In this document: positions 14,747 to 21,895 of the stretch, piece after piece | How positions within the stretch are numbered: position 1 is the stretch's first letter | Layout of the letters: every line of letters begins with the position of its first letter | Source of the DNA: a virus | DNA: 48,560 nucleotides | IMG/VR virus record: IMGVR_UViG_3300020418_000011 | Location: 1-48,560 of that record | Strand: one strand, 5' to 3' | Translations under genes and position numbers: made by a program | Notes under the pieces: model-generated | The model's input: the letters and a program-made list of their open reading frames with translations, nothing else | What the model was told of the DNA's origin: nothing | The model's database searches: none

Positions 14747-15011
14747 GTTTATCTCCTCTAGGAACTTTTATTTGTTTTTCACATGCAAAATCGCTATGTG
14801 TGTTTACAACCATTTCTTCTTTGTCCGTGCAAACATAAAAACATTTAACACTATCTTCACCAAAAAATGGTTTCACATTTTTTTCTTGAGTCAACCTACA
14901 AGTTACTTGGTATTGATTTCTCTTATCATACAATTGACCTTTACCAGACCATTTATAATTTTTTGCAAACACAGGATCGCAGAATAGTAATGGGAGCACT
15001 AAGGCTCCCAT
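14709..15011 (-). CDS. Exported Cys-containing protein downstream of the PqqA-like gene
   Basis: 100 residues from the ATG at 15011; a GTG at 15029 in frame is possible but lies inside the previous gene. The opening MGALVLPLLFCDPVFAKNYK is a signal peptide with cleavage probably after VFA. The mature part carries Cys in VTCRLTQEK, VKCFYVCTDKEEM and DFACEKQIK, giving two likely disulfides. The ATG sits inside a perfect 10-bp hairpin (14988-15013) directly after the stop of the PqqA-like gene, so translation probably depends on reading through that gene. It resembles small periplasmic proteins, with no named family. Confidence 0.6.
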   Translation of the reverse strand: MGALVLPLLFCDPVFAKNYKWSGKGQLYDKRNQYQVTCRLTQEKNVKPFFGEDSVKCFYVCTDKEEMVVNTHSDFACEKQIKVPRGDKRDWRGKGNIYSP

Positions 15012-15013
15012 TA
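14988..15013 (-). promoter_or_regulatory. Hairpin sequestering a start codon
   Basis: Perfect 10-bp arms (TAATGGGAGC and GCTCCCATTA) with a 6-base loop. On the minus-strand mRNA the ATG at 15011-15009 lies within the 5' arm, and the stop of the upstream PqqA-like gene (15016-15018) is only 2 bases away. A ribosome finishing the peptide would open the stem. This is a classic arrangement for translational coupling. Coincidence with coding sequence cannot be ruled out, but 10 perfect pairs with G+C in an AT-rich genome are notable. Confidence 0.55.
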
Positions 15014-15015
15014 AA

Positions 15016-15090
15016 CTATTTTTCAGCACAGGCGTAACTGTTAATCTCTAGACCAACAGAAATTTCTGTAATTATTGGTTTTGACCACAT
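15016..15090 (-). CDS. PqqA-like 24-residue precursor peptide
   Basis: Found by hand. ATG at 15090, TAAGGAG six bases upstream, stop TAG at 15016-15018. The product reads MWSKPIITEISVGLEINSYA followed by CAEK. This matches the coenzyme PQQ precursor PqqA line by line: MW-x-KP at the start, an acidic-hydrophobic middle (ITEISVG) and the G-x-E-[IV]-[NT]-x-Y core, with Glu15 and Tyr19 spaced by three residues as needed for the Glu-Tyr crosslink made by PqqE. No pqqB, C, D, E or F is in the window, so maturation would rely on the host, or the peptide has been given another use. It lies after the holin and before an exported protein gene. Confidence 0.75.
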   Translation of the reverse strand: MWSKPIITEISVGLEINSYACAEK

Positions 15091-15155
15091 AATTATCTCC
15101 TTAGTTTGAAGTGCTGGTTGTCATTGTGACCGCAGTCCACTAGAAATATTTTAAT

Positions 15156-15524
15156 TTATTTTTTAATCTTTGCAATACCTTTTAAGCCAAAAGATCCTGC
15201 TATGCTGGCAAGTATCCCATAAGATATCCAGTCTGGACAATCATTCTTTAGGAACAAAAACCCTTGTTGCATATAAGGTTGAAGTGCGGGGATGAAGGAT
15301 GCGAAAATTATAGAAATGAAGGTCAGGGTCCAAGCTTCGTCTTTCCATGAACTGTCTGAAGCTGACATTGCCTTATCTTCCCAAGACCCATCCTGCTCTA
15401 TTCTTGATTTAGTTGCCTCTAATTTTGTTAACTCAACCTGTGATTTAAGTTGTGCTTTTTTTTGTTTTCCTTCAATCCAAGTTTTAGCCAAACTCGCTAC
15501 TGGACCAATAATTGCTGTAAACAT
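15156..15524 (-). CDS. Holin-like protein (GTA/3-TM holin family)
   Basis: 122 residues. The N-terminal half is an amphipathic Lys/Glu/Gln helix (SLAKTWIEGKQKKAQLKSQV ELTKLEATKSRI), followed by a linker with SSWKDEAWTLTFISIIFASF IP (membrane span about 66-80) and a second span near 98-114 (DWISYGILASIAGSFGL). The W-x-E-G-K ... SWKDE-W ... IP-A pattern is that of the 3-TM gene-transfer-agent type holin family. It would make the inner-membrane hole that lets the lysin out. It overlaps the methyltransferase-like gene by 1 base. The lysin itself is about 7 kb downstream, an unusual separation. Confidence 0.75.
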   Translation of the reverse strand: MFTAIIGPVASLAKTWIEGKQKKAQLKSQVELTKLEATKSRIEQDGSWEDKAMSASDSSWKDEAWTLTFISIIFASFIPALQPYMQQGFLFLKNDCPDWISYGILASIAGSFGLKGIAKIKK

Positions 15525-16123
15525 TATATCTCCTTTTGATAAATAATTTTATTTTCGCCTTCTTCGACTACTTTAAAATTATAAGTCAGCAATAACATAT
15601 CCACAATACCCATGCGTAAGTCTTTGTAGTCATCAATTATAAAAAGAGCTTTCGTTTCAGATCTAGGTATAAAAAAATTTAATTCTTGTATAACCGCTTC
15701 TGTAGTGTGAGGTCCATCAAAATGGACAACTTTATACAAACCAAACAACATCATATTATTGAAAAGACCTAATTGGTGACCATCTCCCATCGTTCTAAAA
15801 TAGTAATCATCTGTCATATGATAAAAATCAAACTCAGGATAATTTTCATAAAGATAGGAAACAGTTTTTTGTTTCATTTCTTCAGTGTAACCAGCAACTA
15901 CACTACCTTCATTATCATAATGTTCGTAACTTAAATTATTATAGGGATCAATAGCCACATGTTTATAAAGGTTTGGTTTATGCTCACGCACAGCATCCAT
16001 AATTATTTTAGAACCCAACCCCTCCCTTAACCCAATCTCACAGGTAAGTGTAGCACGATCAATATTTAATTTACCAATATGTTTTGTTATCAGATGATAT
16101 TCTGATGAATCGCCTTTTATCAC
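15524..16123 (-). CDS. Class I methyltransferase-like protein
   Basis: 199 residues. A Rossmann-like start ATLTCEIGLREGLGSKIIMD (positions about 24-43; the CEIGLREGxGS motif I) is followed by YKHVAIDPYNNL (the acidic end of strand 2) and later VVHFDGPHTTEAVIQELNFF (strand 4 and helix) and KALFIIDDYKDL. This matches Methyltransf_24-type SAM-dependent enzymes seen in marine phages. The 'HxDGxH' element suggests a metal-assisted variant. The substrate is unknown; neighbours are portal-side and holin genes, which does not help. The active-site call is by motif only. Confidence 0.6.
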   Translation of the reverse strand: MIKGDSSEYHLITKHIGKLNIDRATLTCEIGLREGLGSKIIMDAVREHKPNLYKHVAIDPYNNLSYEHYDNEGSVVAGYTEEMKQKTVSYLYENYPEFDFYHMTDDYYFRTMGDGHQLGLFNNMMLFGLYKVVHFDGPHTTEAVIQELNFFIPRSETKALFIIDDYKDLRMGIVDMLLLTYNFKVVEEGENKIIYQKEI

Positions 16124-16545
16124 TTAACGCCTATAAACTTTTTACCTTTAACCTGAATTTCAGATATTCCTTTTATATCACTTTTTACACCATTTTCTCT
16201 AAAAGGACAACCAATTCCACCTTTTTTTAAACCCATAGTTTCTTTGGTCGAAATACCTGTTTCTTCTTTTTTAGGATTATAAGCTACAAAATTCATTTTG
16301 TACGGAGTTATTCCCTCCTGTTGATAAAAATCTTTTTGAGCCTGATTCATCAAATTTTGAAAACGAGTATCAAAATCTCTTTTGAATAAACCCGTCATGG
16401 CTTCTTTAACAACTTTATCTTTATTTTGGTTAAATTGTTGACCAAAAAATTTTACAAACTTTTCACCTTGACTTTGACCTCCCTCTTGCATTCCTTGTGC
16501 TTGAGGTCCTTTTTTCGGTGGAGCTCCAAAACGTTTACCTTTCAT
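16120..16545 (-). CDS. Basic virion-region protein with Cys-rich tail
   Basis: 141 residues. It opens MKGKRFGAPPKKGPQAQGMQ (MKG start shared with two other small genes) and has a helical centre (KVVKEAMTGLFKRDFDTRFQ NLMNQAQKDFYQQEGI). The end contains GLKKGGIGCPFRENGVKSDI KGISEIQVKGKKFIGVK, a block that recurs in marine phages next to portal genes, with the KG-KFxGV tag also found on 4255-5196 and 5196-5606. It overlaps the portal gene by 11 bases. Function is unassigned; a portal-vertex or packaging cofactor is the contextual guess. Confidence 0.58.
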   Translation of the reverse strand: MKGKRFGAPPKKGPQAQGMQEGGQSQGEKFVKFFGQQFNQNKDKVVKEAMTGLFKRDFDTRFQNLMNQAQKDFYQQEGITPYKMNFVAYNPKKEETGISTKETMGLKKGGIGCPFRENGVKSDIKGISEIQVKGKKFIGVK

Positions 16546-18922
16546 CTTTTGGCTCCCTCTCTAATTCTTTAAGAACCTTGGCTCGTGCAACGTCAAGCTT
16601 CTCATCAGCAACACGGATTCTTTGTTGTGCAGACGCTTCAGCGTCTTCTCTCTTCATTTTTTCTAAATCTATCTTTTGTTCAAACTCATTTGATTTTCTA
16701 TCAGACTCACTAATAAACTCTCCCACTTTTCGTTGCATATCCATAGCTTTTAAATCAATCTCTTGTTGTTTTAATTGAATTAATGGGTCTTGTTTGTCAG
16801 CGTTGTTTATTCTTTCAAGTTCCTGTAACTCAGCAGTCAATACAGCTACTCTTTCAGCAACCATAGACTCCGTGTAAGTTTGATACGCTTCCATATTTAC
16901 TTTTGCTAACTCCTGAAACTCTGGCATTTTCTCCATAATCTGTAATACCTGACCACGAGCCTTGAACGATAAGTGTTCAGAAATATGAGCCTGCAATAAA
17001 GCATAAACCATAGGATTAATTTGCACCATGCGTGTACGAACAAAGGCAGAATGAGCCATGATATGTGCATCATGACTTTGTAAAGGAAACGCTTTTGGTA
17101 CTTTCATCTGTAAAGCTCTTGCATTTTCAATTGCTGGATCTAAAGGTTGCGGTATTTCATCAGGTTTTAACAACGCATCAATCTGTTTTGTACCTAACGC
17201 CTCATAAACTCGTCTATACGCCTCTCGAACATTGTGAATTTGAGGATTTGACTGTGCAATCTGTAATTGTGTCTGTGCAAGCGTAACTTTTTGTGCCATA
17301 GAAAAAACATTTGGATCTGCAACAGGTATAACATCAACTTCTTCACCAAAATCAGCAACTTTTACGAAACGATTACCGCCATAAACAGCATATGGATATA
17401 AAGGAGGTAAATATGTTGAGAAAACTTTGGCTAATAGCCTAAATTCTTGTCTCATGGCGTAATAACAACGCTTATGAATGGCACTCATGACCCTTGAGCC
17501 ACGTTCCAAGAGTGCAATTGTAGTTCCCACGGCTCTGTTTTGTGTATCATTGCCTATTGCCATGTCAGCAATTGAAGCAAAACGCTGTCCTGCAGCTACG
17601 CAATACTGTAATAAACTGAATAATGTGGCATCAGGACCTTTAAATGGTAAAAATTGAAACTGATCTTTAATATTTCCACCAGGTGCATCAACATCTCTGA
17701 ACTCACCAGGTTGAAATGGTTGATCTTCATCCCTGATTCTAATACCACGAGACTTGAAACCAGCAGGGAGATTGCTTAAAGTCCCTGCATCGAGTAATTG
17801 TCTTAAGGCTGCAGTGGCAGTTTTACTTAAACCACCAATCATGTGAATTAAACCAAAGCCATAAAACCCTAAACCTGGTAAAAATTTGAAATGTACAAAA
17901 TATTCTTTGCGTTTATAAGTTTCATCAAAAGGTTGATAGTTTCTATAGATACTTAAAATCTGTGAAGAGCCTTCATCAATCGTAACAATGTAAGGAACTT
18001 TAACGTTTTTGGGTGCATCTTCAATTGCATACTCTTCTAAATCTAAATCAACATGCATTTCTAAAATATTAAACTGATAGTCTTTGTCTGCTGAGGGACT
18101 GACACCTTCTATTTCTTGATATTTTGATTCGATCTGATCATCATCAATTTGAGACGGAGCAATTTCTACATCTCTATAAAAACCATTTCGTTGTTTTTTT
18201 AATAATTCATTTTCACTCATTTTAATCACATGAGTAATTCGTTCACAATCTTTTAAATCGGTGGCGTAATAAGGAACAACTAAGTCTTCAGCATGTACAA
18301 ATTTACTTACAGGTCTTTGCATGATGTCATCAAAGTAAACTTTTTTAAAAGCTGAACCTGTCAAAGGTAAATAAAATAATAATTGATCAAAGTCAGGTGT
18401 GTACTCTTCCATCTGATCCATGAGCATATAATTCATAAACTCTTTTACTCTTTGTGCTTGCTCTTCTCTTTGAAAATTTATTTCACCAACAACTTGAGTT
18501 CTTACAGGACCATCGCTTGGTAATAATTCTTTATAAGCTTGTGCTTGAAATTGTGTAACGGCTTCTGATAACAATGGATGTGTTACACCACTTGCACCTT
18601 TAAAAGGTTGTCCTTCATCATTGTATTTAAATCCTAATAAATCTAATCCTGAAGTATAACCTTTTTCCCAATCTCCTCTTGACTCTTTATCTTTTTTATA
18701 ATCAGTCACAAGCTCGTTAGCAATTCGAGACAGAACTTGTTCATCAAGATCAGTGGCTACATTTTTATAGAAAGATTGAAGTAATTGTTGTTGAGCGTCA
18801 ACAACTTCTTCAGGTTTTACTTCTTCATCCGTCTCAATAACTTCGACTTCAAGATCTTCTTTTTTTTCTTCGTTTGTATCTTCTGTATTTTCTTCAGGTT
18901 CAGTGTTTTTTTCTACAGCCAT
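16535..18922 (-). CDS. Portal protein (P22-like)
   Basis: 795 residues, in the range for long podovirus portals. An acidic N-terminal extension (about 1-45) precedes the family core: SRIANELVTDYKKDKESRGD WEKGYTSGLDLLGFKYNDEG QPFKGASGVTHPLLSEAVTQ FQAQAYKELLPSDGPVRTQV, then GSAFKKVYFDDIMQRPVSKF VHAEDLVVPYYATDLKDCER I, and later GFYGFGLIHMIGGLSKTATA ALRQLLDAGTLSNLPAGFKS R. The C-terminal third is a long helical barrel/coiled-coil region ending in Glu/Lys-rich repeats. It forms the dodecameric DNA entry ring and docks the terminase. Its gene follows the terminase at a one-gene distance. Confidence 0.93.
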   Translation of the reverse strand: MAVEKNTEPEENTEDTNEEKKEDLEVEVIETDEEVKPEEVVDAQQQLLQSFYKNVATDLDEQVLSRIANELVTDYKKDKESRGDWEKGYTSGLDLLGFKYNDEGQPFKGASGVTHPLLSEAVTQFQAQAYKELLPSDGPVRTQVVGEINFQREEQAQRVKEFMNYMLMDQMEEYTPDFDQLLFYLPLTGSAFKKVYFDDIMQRPVSKFVHAEDLVVPYYATDLKDCERITHVIKMSENELLKKQRNGFYRDVEIAPSQIDDDQIESKYQEIEGVSPSADKDYQFNILEMHVDLDLEEYAIEDAPKNVKVPYIVTIDEGSSQILSIYRNYQPFDETYKRKEYFVHFKFLPGLGFYGFGLIHMIGGLSKTATAALRQLLDAGTLSNLPAGFKSRGIRIRDEDQPFQPGEFRDVDAPGGNIKDQFQFLPFKGPDATLFSLLQYCVAAGQRFASIADMAIGNDTQNRAVGTTIALLERGSRVMSAIHKRCYYAMRQEFRLLAKVFSTYLPPLYPYAVYGGNRFVKVADFGEEVDVIPVADPNVFSMAQKVTLAQTQLQIAQSNPQIHNVREAYRRVYEALGTKQIDALLKPDEIPQPLDPAIENARALQMKVPKAFPLQSHDAHIMAHSAFVRTRMVQINPMVYALLQAHISEHLSFKARGQVLQIMEKMPEFQELAKVNMEAYQTYTESMVAERVAVLTAELQELERINNADKQDPLIQLKQQEIDLKAMDMQRKVGEFISESDRKSNEFEQKIDLEKMKREDAEASAQQRIRVADEKLDVARAKVLKELEREPKDER

Positions 18923-19371
18923 TAATATATCCTTGTTTTTTTATTTTTTCCTAGTTTACATTTAGCCTTTACAAACTTGCCTTGTTTAGCTCCAATTTTT
19001 TCATAATACATAGGAAACATTTTTTGTGCAGCACCACTTCTTCTTAGTGATTCATTTTTTTCTTTAATCTCACCAATCAAATCACGGCTTTGAAAAACAG
19101 GAGCTGGAGGGTCTTTGAAAAAAGCAAAAGGATCACCACCCATAGTCTCATAAATTTTTAATAATTTTTCACCTTTACTAGAGCCTTGTTCCGTGGTCGT
19201 TGAAGGACTAGCCGAGGAATCAGCAACACGCCTATCTTCCTCATCTCTTTTTTGTCTTTGTGTTTTATATTTAAGAACCTCGTCTTCTCTTTTCTTTTTT
19301 TCTCTTTCTTCCTCATTGGATTTATATTTATCCATGAGAAATTTAGAAAATGGATTTGCTGCTTTCATCAT
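18922..19371 (-). CDS. Unknown protein between large terminase and portal
   Basis: 149 residues. The N-terminal half is a highly charged helix (SKFLMDKYKSNEEEREKKKR EDEVLKYKTQRQKRDEE), followed by a Ser/Thr-rich stretch and a C-terminal part with LLKIYETMGGDPFAFFKDPP APVFQSRDLIGEIKEKNESL RRSGAAQKMFPMYYEKIGAK and a basic end. It overlaps the terminase and portal genes by one base each, so it is made in step with both. It may bridge the terminase and the portal or serve as a packaging cofactor, but nothing known is recognised. The start ATG could be either of two adjacent codons. Confidence 0.6.
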   Translation of the reverse strand: MMKAANPFSKFLMDKYKSNEEEREKKKREDEVLKYKTQRQKRDEEDRRVADSSASPSTTTEQGSSKGEKLLKIYETMGGDPFAFFKDPPAPVFQSRDLIGEIKEKNESLRRSGAAQKMFPMYYEKIGAKQGKFVKAKCKLGKNKKTRIY

Positions 19372-20843
19372 TAATAATACCTGTATTCCTTCTCTGGTAA
19401 ATCTTCGAGTTCTTTGTAATCTGAGTATAACTCAATAAAATTACCTTGCCTATACCTTAACACAGCTTGGGTGGTTGAATCAACATAATCATCATTTGCT
19501 CCGTTAGGAAAAGCAGCACACTCATCCATAACTTCATCAGCAAAGATTTCACCATAAGGAAACCACACCTGACCACTTTCAAATATTGGAGCAACTGAAT
19601 TTACTCTGGTATGTTTGTCATTACCTTTACTCGGAACAAAAGGCACAACAGGAATACCCATCCGTCTAAATTCTTGAGTCAAGGGTTCACCACTTGCTTT
19701 TTGTTCTATGATTACAGTTTCAGGTTCCCAATACTTATACGCATCCATCGCCACAGCTTTTAATTCAGGAAAGTCATACTTGCCTCGAATGGCATCTAAT
19801 AAAATTAAAGCTGGCGTAGCTTCATCAGGGTGAAATATTCCCCATGTTGTAATAGCCGAATAGTCGGCTGTTTCTTTTTTACTAAACGCTGTATCATAAC
19901 TCTGTATAACATGAATTAAATTTGGCACAGTCGGACCTTTCCATGCTTGCCACCATTCTCGTTTTAAAATTGCACCTTCCTCAGATGTAGGATTTTGCAT
20001 ATACTGAGCTGACCAATTACGAATAGGTAATGATGCTTTTATTTTTTCTAGCTCTTCTAAAGACCAATATTCATTCCAAACAGGATTCCCACTCGGTAAA
20101 ATTGCAGGAAAAGATATTTGTCTCCATTGATCGGCTTTTACCTCAGACTGATTTTTTATGAGCCTTCCTGTTAAATCATCTTCTGCCCATCTTGTCATAA
20201 CCAATAAAATTGAACCACCAGGTTGTAATCTTTGTCGAGGTCCTGAAGTGTACCAATCAAAAGCTCTCTCCATTGCCATGTCTGACATTGAATCTTGTTC
20301 CGTGTGTGGATCATCAATAATCAATAAGTCAGCACCACGACCCGTGATGGACGCACCAACACCTGCTGCGTAATACTCTCCACCATGATTTGTTTCCCAT
20401 CTACCTTTTGCTTTGGAGTCCTCACGCAGTTTAACATCACCAAAAATTTGTTTGTATTGTGGTGAATCAATAATATTTCGAACCTTAGAACCGAACCTTA
20501 CTGCAAGTTCTGTATTATGCGATACCTGCATAATTTTTAATTTAGGATTCTTGCCAATCATCCATGCAGGAAAATAAATTGATGCAAATTCAGATTTAGT
20601 ATGCCTCGGAGGCATGTTTATTATGAGCCTTCCTTTTTTTTCATGAGCAATATTGGTAAACTCTCTGGCTATAATTTGATGATGTCCCCAGCGACTCGGA
20701 TCTTTTTCTTTACGACATATAAAATCCTGCCACATCTCTTGTACAAAATATAAAAAATTATCCTGACAAAGCTTGATGTGTTGTATCCATAACTTCTCTA
20801 CTTCGAGCCTTAATTTATCTGTTGTTAAAAAATCTTTTTTCAT
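19371..20843 (-). CDS. Terminase large subunit
   Basis: 490 residues. ATPase: Walker A-like PPRHTKS at 78-84 (in LIINMPPRHTKSEFASIYFP), Walker B LLIIDDP at 173-179, coupling motif VMTRW about 215-219. Nuclease: QSYDTAFSKKETADYSAITT with Asp317, IIEQKASG with Glu380, and the NDDYVDS segment with Asp452. It packages DNA through the portal and cuts concatemers. The ATG at 20843 follows its own promoter (TTGACA-N17-TACTAA) with a palindromic operator. No strong Shine-Dalgarno is visible (AAAGAAAAAG). The small subunit candidate lies about 1.6 kb upstream (22396-22896). Confidence 0.93.
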   Translation of the reverse strand: MKKDFLTTDKLRLEVEKLWIQHIKLCQDNFLYFVQEMWQDFICRKEKDPSRWGHHQIIAREFTNIAHEKKGRLIINMPPRHTKSEFASIYFPAWMIGKNPKLKIMQVSHNTELAVRFGSKVRNIIDSPQYKQIFGDVKLREDSKAKGRWETNHGGEYYAAGVGASITGRGADLLIIDDPHTEQDSMSDMAMERAFDWYTSGPRQRLQPGGSILLVMTRWAEDDLTGRLIKNQSEVKADQWRQISFPAILPSGNPVWNEYWSLEELEKIKASLPIRNWSAQYMQNPTSEEGAILKREWWQAWKGPTVPNLIHVIQSYDTAFSKKETADYSAITTWGIFHPDEATPALILLDAIRGKYDFPELKAVAMDAYKYWEPETVIIEQKASGEPLTQEFRRMGIPVVPFVPSKGNDKHTRVNSVAPIFESGQVWFPYGEIFADEVMDECAAFPNGANDDYVDSTTQAVLRYRQGNFIELYSDYKELEDLPEKEYRYY

Positions 20844-20866
20844 GCTAGACTTTTTCTTTCTATATG

Positions 20867-20904
20867 TTAGTATTCAACTTAACCTATACTGTCAACCGAC
20901 AGTA
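20867..20904 (-). promoter_or_regulatory. terL promoter overlapped by a palindromic operator
   Basis: On the minus strand TTGACA (20895-20890), 17-bp spacer, TACTAA (20872-20867), giving a start about 17 bases before the terL ATG. A perfect inverted repeat TACTGTC-AACC-GACAGTA (20887-20904) covers the -35 box. It is distinct from the ATCACAT operator used elsewhere, so this promoter probably answers to a different regulator. Confidence 0.65.
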
Positions 20905-21014
20905 ACATTTTTTTTCTGACCTGAAAAAAAATTAAAAAAAAAATTACCAAAAACCAAAAAATATATGAGCCTTCTAAACCAAGGAGCATGTACCCATTGT
21001 CGTATAATATGCAT
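20892..21014 (-). CDS. Possible 40-residue membrane peptide upstream of terL
   Basis: Found by hand. ATG at 21014 shares one base with the stop of the resolvase-like gene (TAATG), stop TGA at 20892. The product begins MHIIRQWVHAPWFRRLIYFL and continues into a Phe/Asn-rich hydrophobic span, then SGQKKNVTVG. The Phe run reflects T homopolymers, so it could be a chance frame in a leader region. Coupling to the upstream stop and the ordered basic-amphipathic start before the hydrophobic span favour a real peptide. Its end overlaps the terL operator. Confidence 0.42.
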   Translation of the reverse strand: MHIIRQWVHAPWFRRLIYFLVFGNFFFNFFSGQKKNVTVG

Positions 21015-21418
21015 TATGTTAAATTTTGCCATATTATCACATCCGTTAGCAATTGCTCCAAGTTTTTTTCGCTAAATTTACATGATCCAAGCAGCTCGAA
21101 CTTTATTTCCTGACGCAAGATGAACGCCTGATGAACAAGCCTGAGAATTTTCAGGCTTTTAAGCTTAGGGGTGAAAAGCAAGATAAATACATTACCACCG
21201 CAGGATAATCTCTCGATGTGCCAATTAATCTGATATTTTGACAGACCATAGTTCTTGCCCTCTGCTGATTTTAATTCTAACCAAATTTCAACACCATTAA
21301 TGCAGCCGTTTACATCAGGTATTCCGTTGATTGTACTGGATTCTATTCTGAAAAAATGCCAATCTCTTTTGGTCTTTTGAATCGAGGCAAGATGCCTCCA
21401 CAATTGTGATTCTCTCAT
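21014..21418 (-). CDS. PD-(D/E)XK nuclease, VRR-NUC/resolvase-like
   Basis: 134 residues, the usual size for the stand-alone VRR-NUC fold. The active site is visible as IPDVNG (Asp35), then GVEIWLELK with Glu48 and Lys50, and the QxxxH-type SKYQINWHIE (Gln63, His67). This family cuts branched DNA and would resolve junctions in replicative DNA before packaging. The start ATG at 21418 abuts a perfect inverted repeat (21418-21446) and has no Shine-Dalgarno, suggesting structure-controlled or atypical initiation. It is last in the segment leading to terL. Confidence 0.72.
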   Translation of the reverse strand: MRESQLWRHLASIQKTKRDWHFFRIESSTINGIPDVNGCINGVEIWLELKSAEGKNYGLSKYQINWHIERLSCGGNVFILLFTPKLKSLKILRLVHQAFILRQEIKFELLGSCKFSEKNLEQLLTDVIIWQNLT

Positions 21419-21446
21419 GCCTAATCTTTTTACAATAGATTAGGCA
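21418..21446 (-). promoter_or_regulatory. Inverted repeat abutting the nuclease start
   Basis: Perfect arms TGCCTAATCT (21418-21427) and AGATTAGGCA (21437-21446) with a 9-base loop, ending on the first base of the ATG. In the minus-strand mRNA the hairpin would occupy the whole ribosome-binding site and no Shine-Dalgarno is present. It may be an operator, a translational lock or an initiation aid. Confidence 0.55.
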
Positions 21447-21462
21447 AGAAAGCAAGATTGAG

Positions 21463-21645
21463 CTAAGGTTTATTATCTTCTAAGTAATCGTAAATGAGAT
21501 CTTCAATTACATCTTGCGAGTGAAATATAATATCTCTTTTATAGATATTATATAAAATTTCTTGTCGAGATTCTCCACCCTCTTCAATAGTTTTTTGAAT
21601 ATATTTTTCCTCATCTTCGAATGCCATTTGTTTTACTTTACCCAT
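21463..21645 (-). CDS. Small acidic protein
   Basis: 60 residues, very acidic, with FEDEEKYIQKTIEEGGESRQ and EILYNIYKRDIIFHSQDVIE DLIYDYLEDNKP. Two helices joined by a Gly-Gly turn are predicted. No motif of known function is visible. Its start shares one base with the stop of the next gene upstream (21645), so it is coupled to it. Small acidic early proteins of phages sometimes mimic DNA or bind host enzymes, but that is speculation here. Confidence 0.55.
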   Translation of the reverse strand: MGKVKQMAFEDEEKYIQKTIEEGGESRQEILYNIYKRDIIFHSQDVIEDLIYDYLEDNKP

Positions 21646-21842
21646 TATAGATATTCCCCATGATACAAATTAAACTTTGGTAATGTTCTTTTCAGAAAAT
21701 GTAATTCAAATTCAGAAAAATCCTCAAAGTAAGTTACCATTTCATATTTGTTATTAACAGTATCGAGATAATATAAATCACCATCTTCAACTTTATAAGC
21801 AATACCATTTACTACTGCTTTTGTTATTTTATTTTTTTTCAT
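21645..21842 (-). CDS. Small protein of unknown function
   Basis: 65 residues from ATG at 21842, chosen over a longer frame to 21935 because ACGGAG lies seven bases upstream and the extension would read into the preceding gene. The product (MKKNKITKAVVNGIAYKVED, then GDLYYLDTVNNKYEMVTYFE) is a small beta-hairpin-like protein with a basic N-terminus, and ends in a hydrophilic helix with NLYHGEYL. The leader contains the 21862-21885 hairpin. No known family. Confidence 0.6.
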   Translation of the reverse strand: MKKNKITKAVVNGIAYKVEDGDLYYLDTVNNKYEMVTYFEDFSEFELHFLKRTLPKFNLYHGEYL

Positions 21843-21861
21843 ATTTTTCTCCGTAAGAGTT

Positions 21862-21885
21862 GGGGGAGATTTGTGGTACTCCCCC
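21862..21885 (-). promoter_or_regulatory. GC-rich intergenic hairpin
   Basis: GGGGGAG (21862-21868) and CTCCCCC (21879-21885), 10-base loop, in a genome of about one third G+C. It lies between the stop of 21896-22303 and the ribosome binding site of 21645-21842 and has no T-run on the minus strand, so it is more likely an mRNA stabiliser, processing site or translational element than a terminator. Confidence 0.5.
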
Positions 21886-21895
21886 TTGACCATTT

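Noticed and set aside
15016-15090. pqqB, pqqC, pqqD or pqqE near the PqqA-like gene
   Set aside because: Neighbouring proteins were checked by reading for radical-SAM CxxxCxxC and the other families; none fits.
15105-15155. A 7-codon frame (MTTSTSN) before the PqqA-like gene as a leader peptide
   Set aside because: No ribosome binding site and no attenuator-like codon run, so not supported as a gene.
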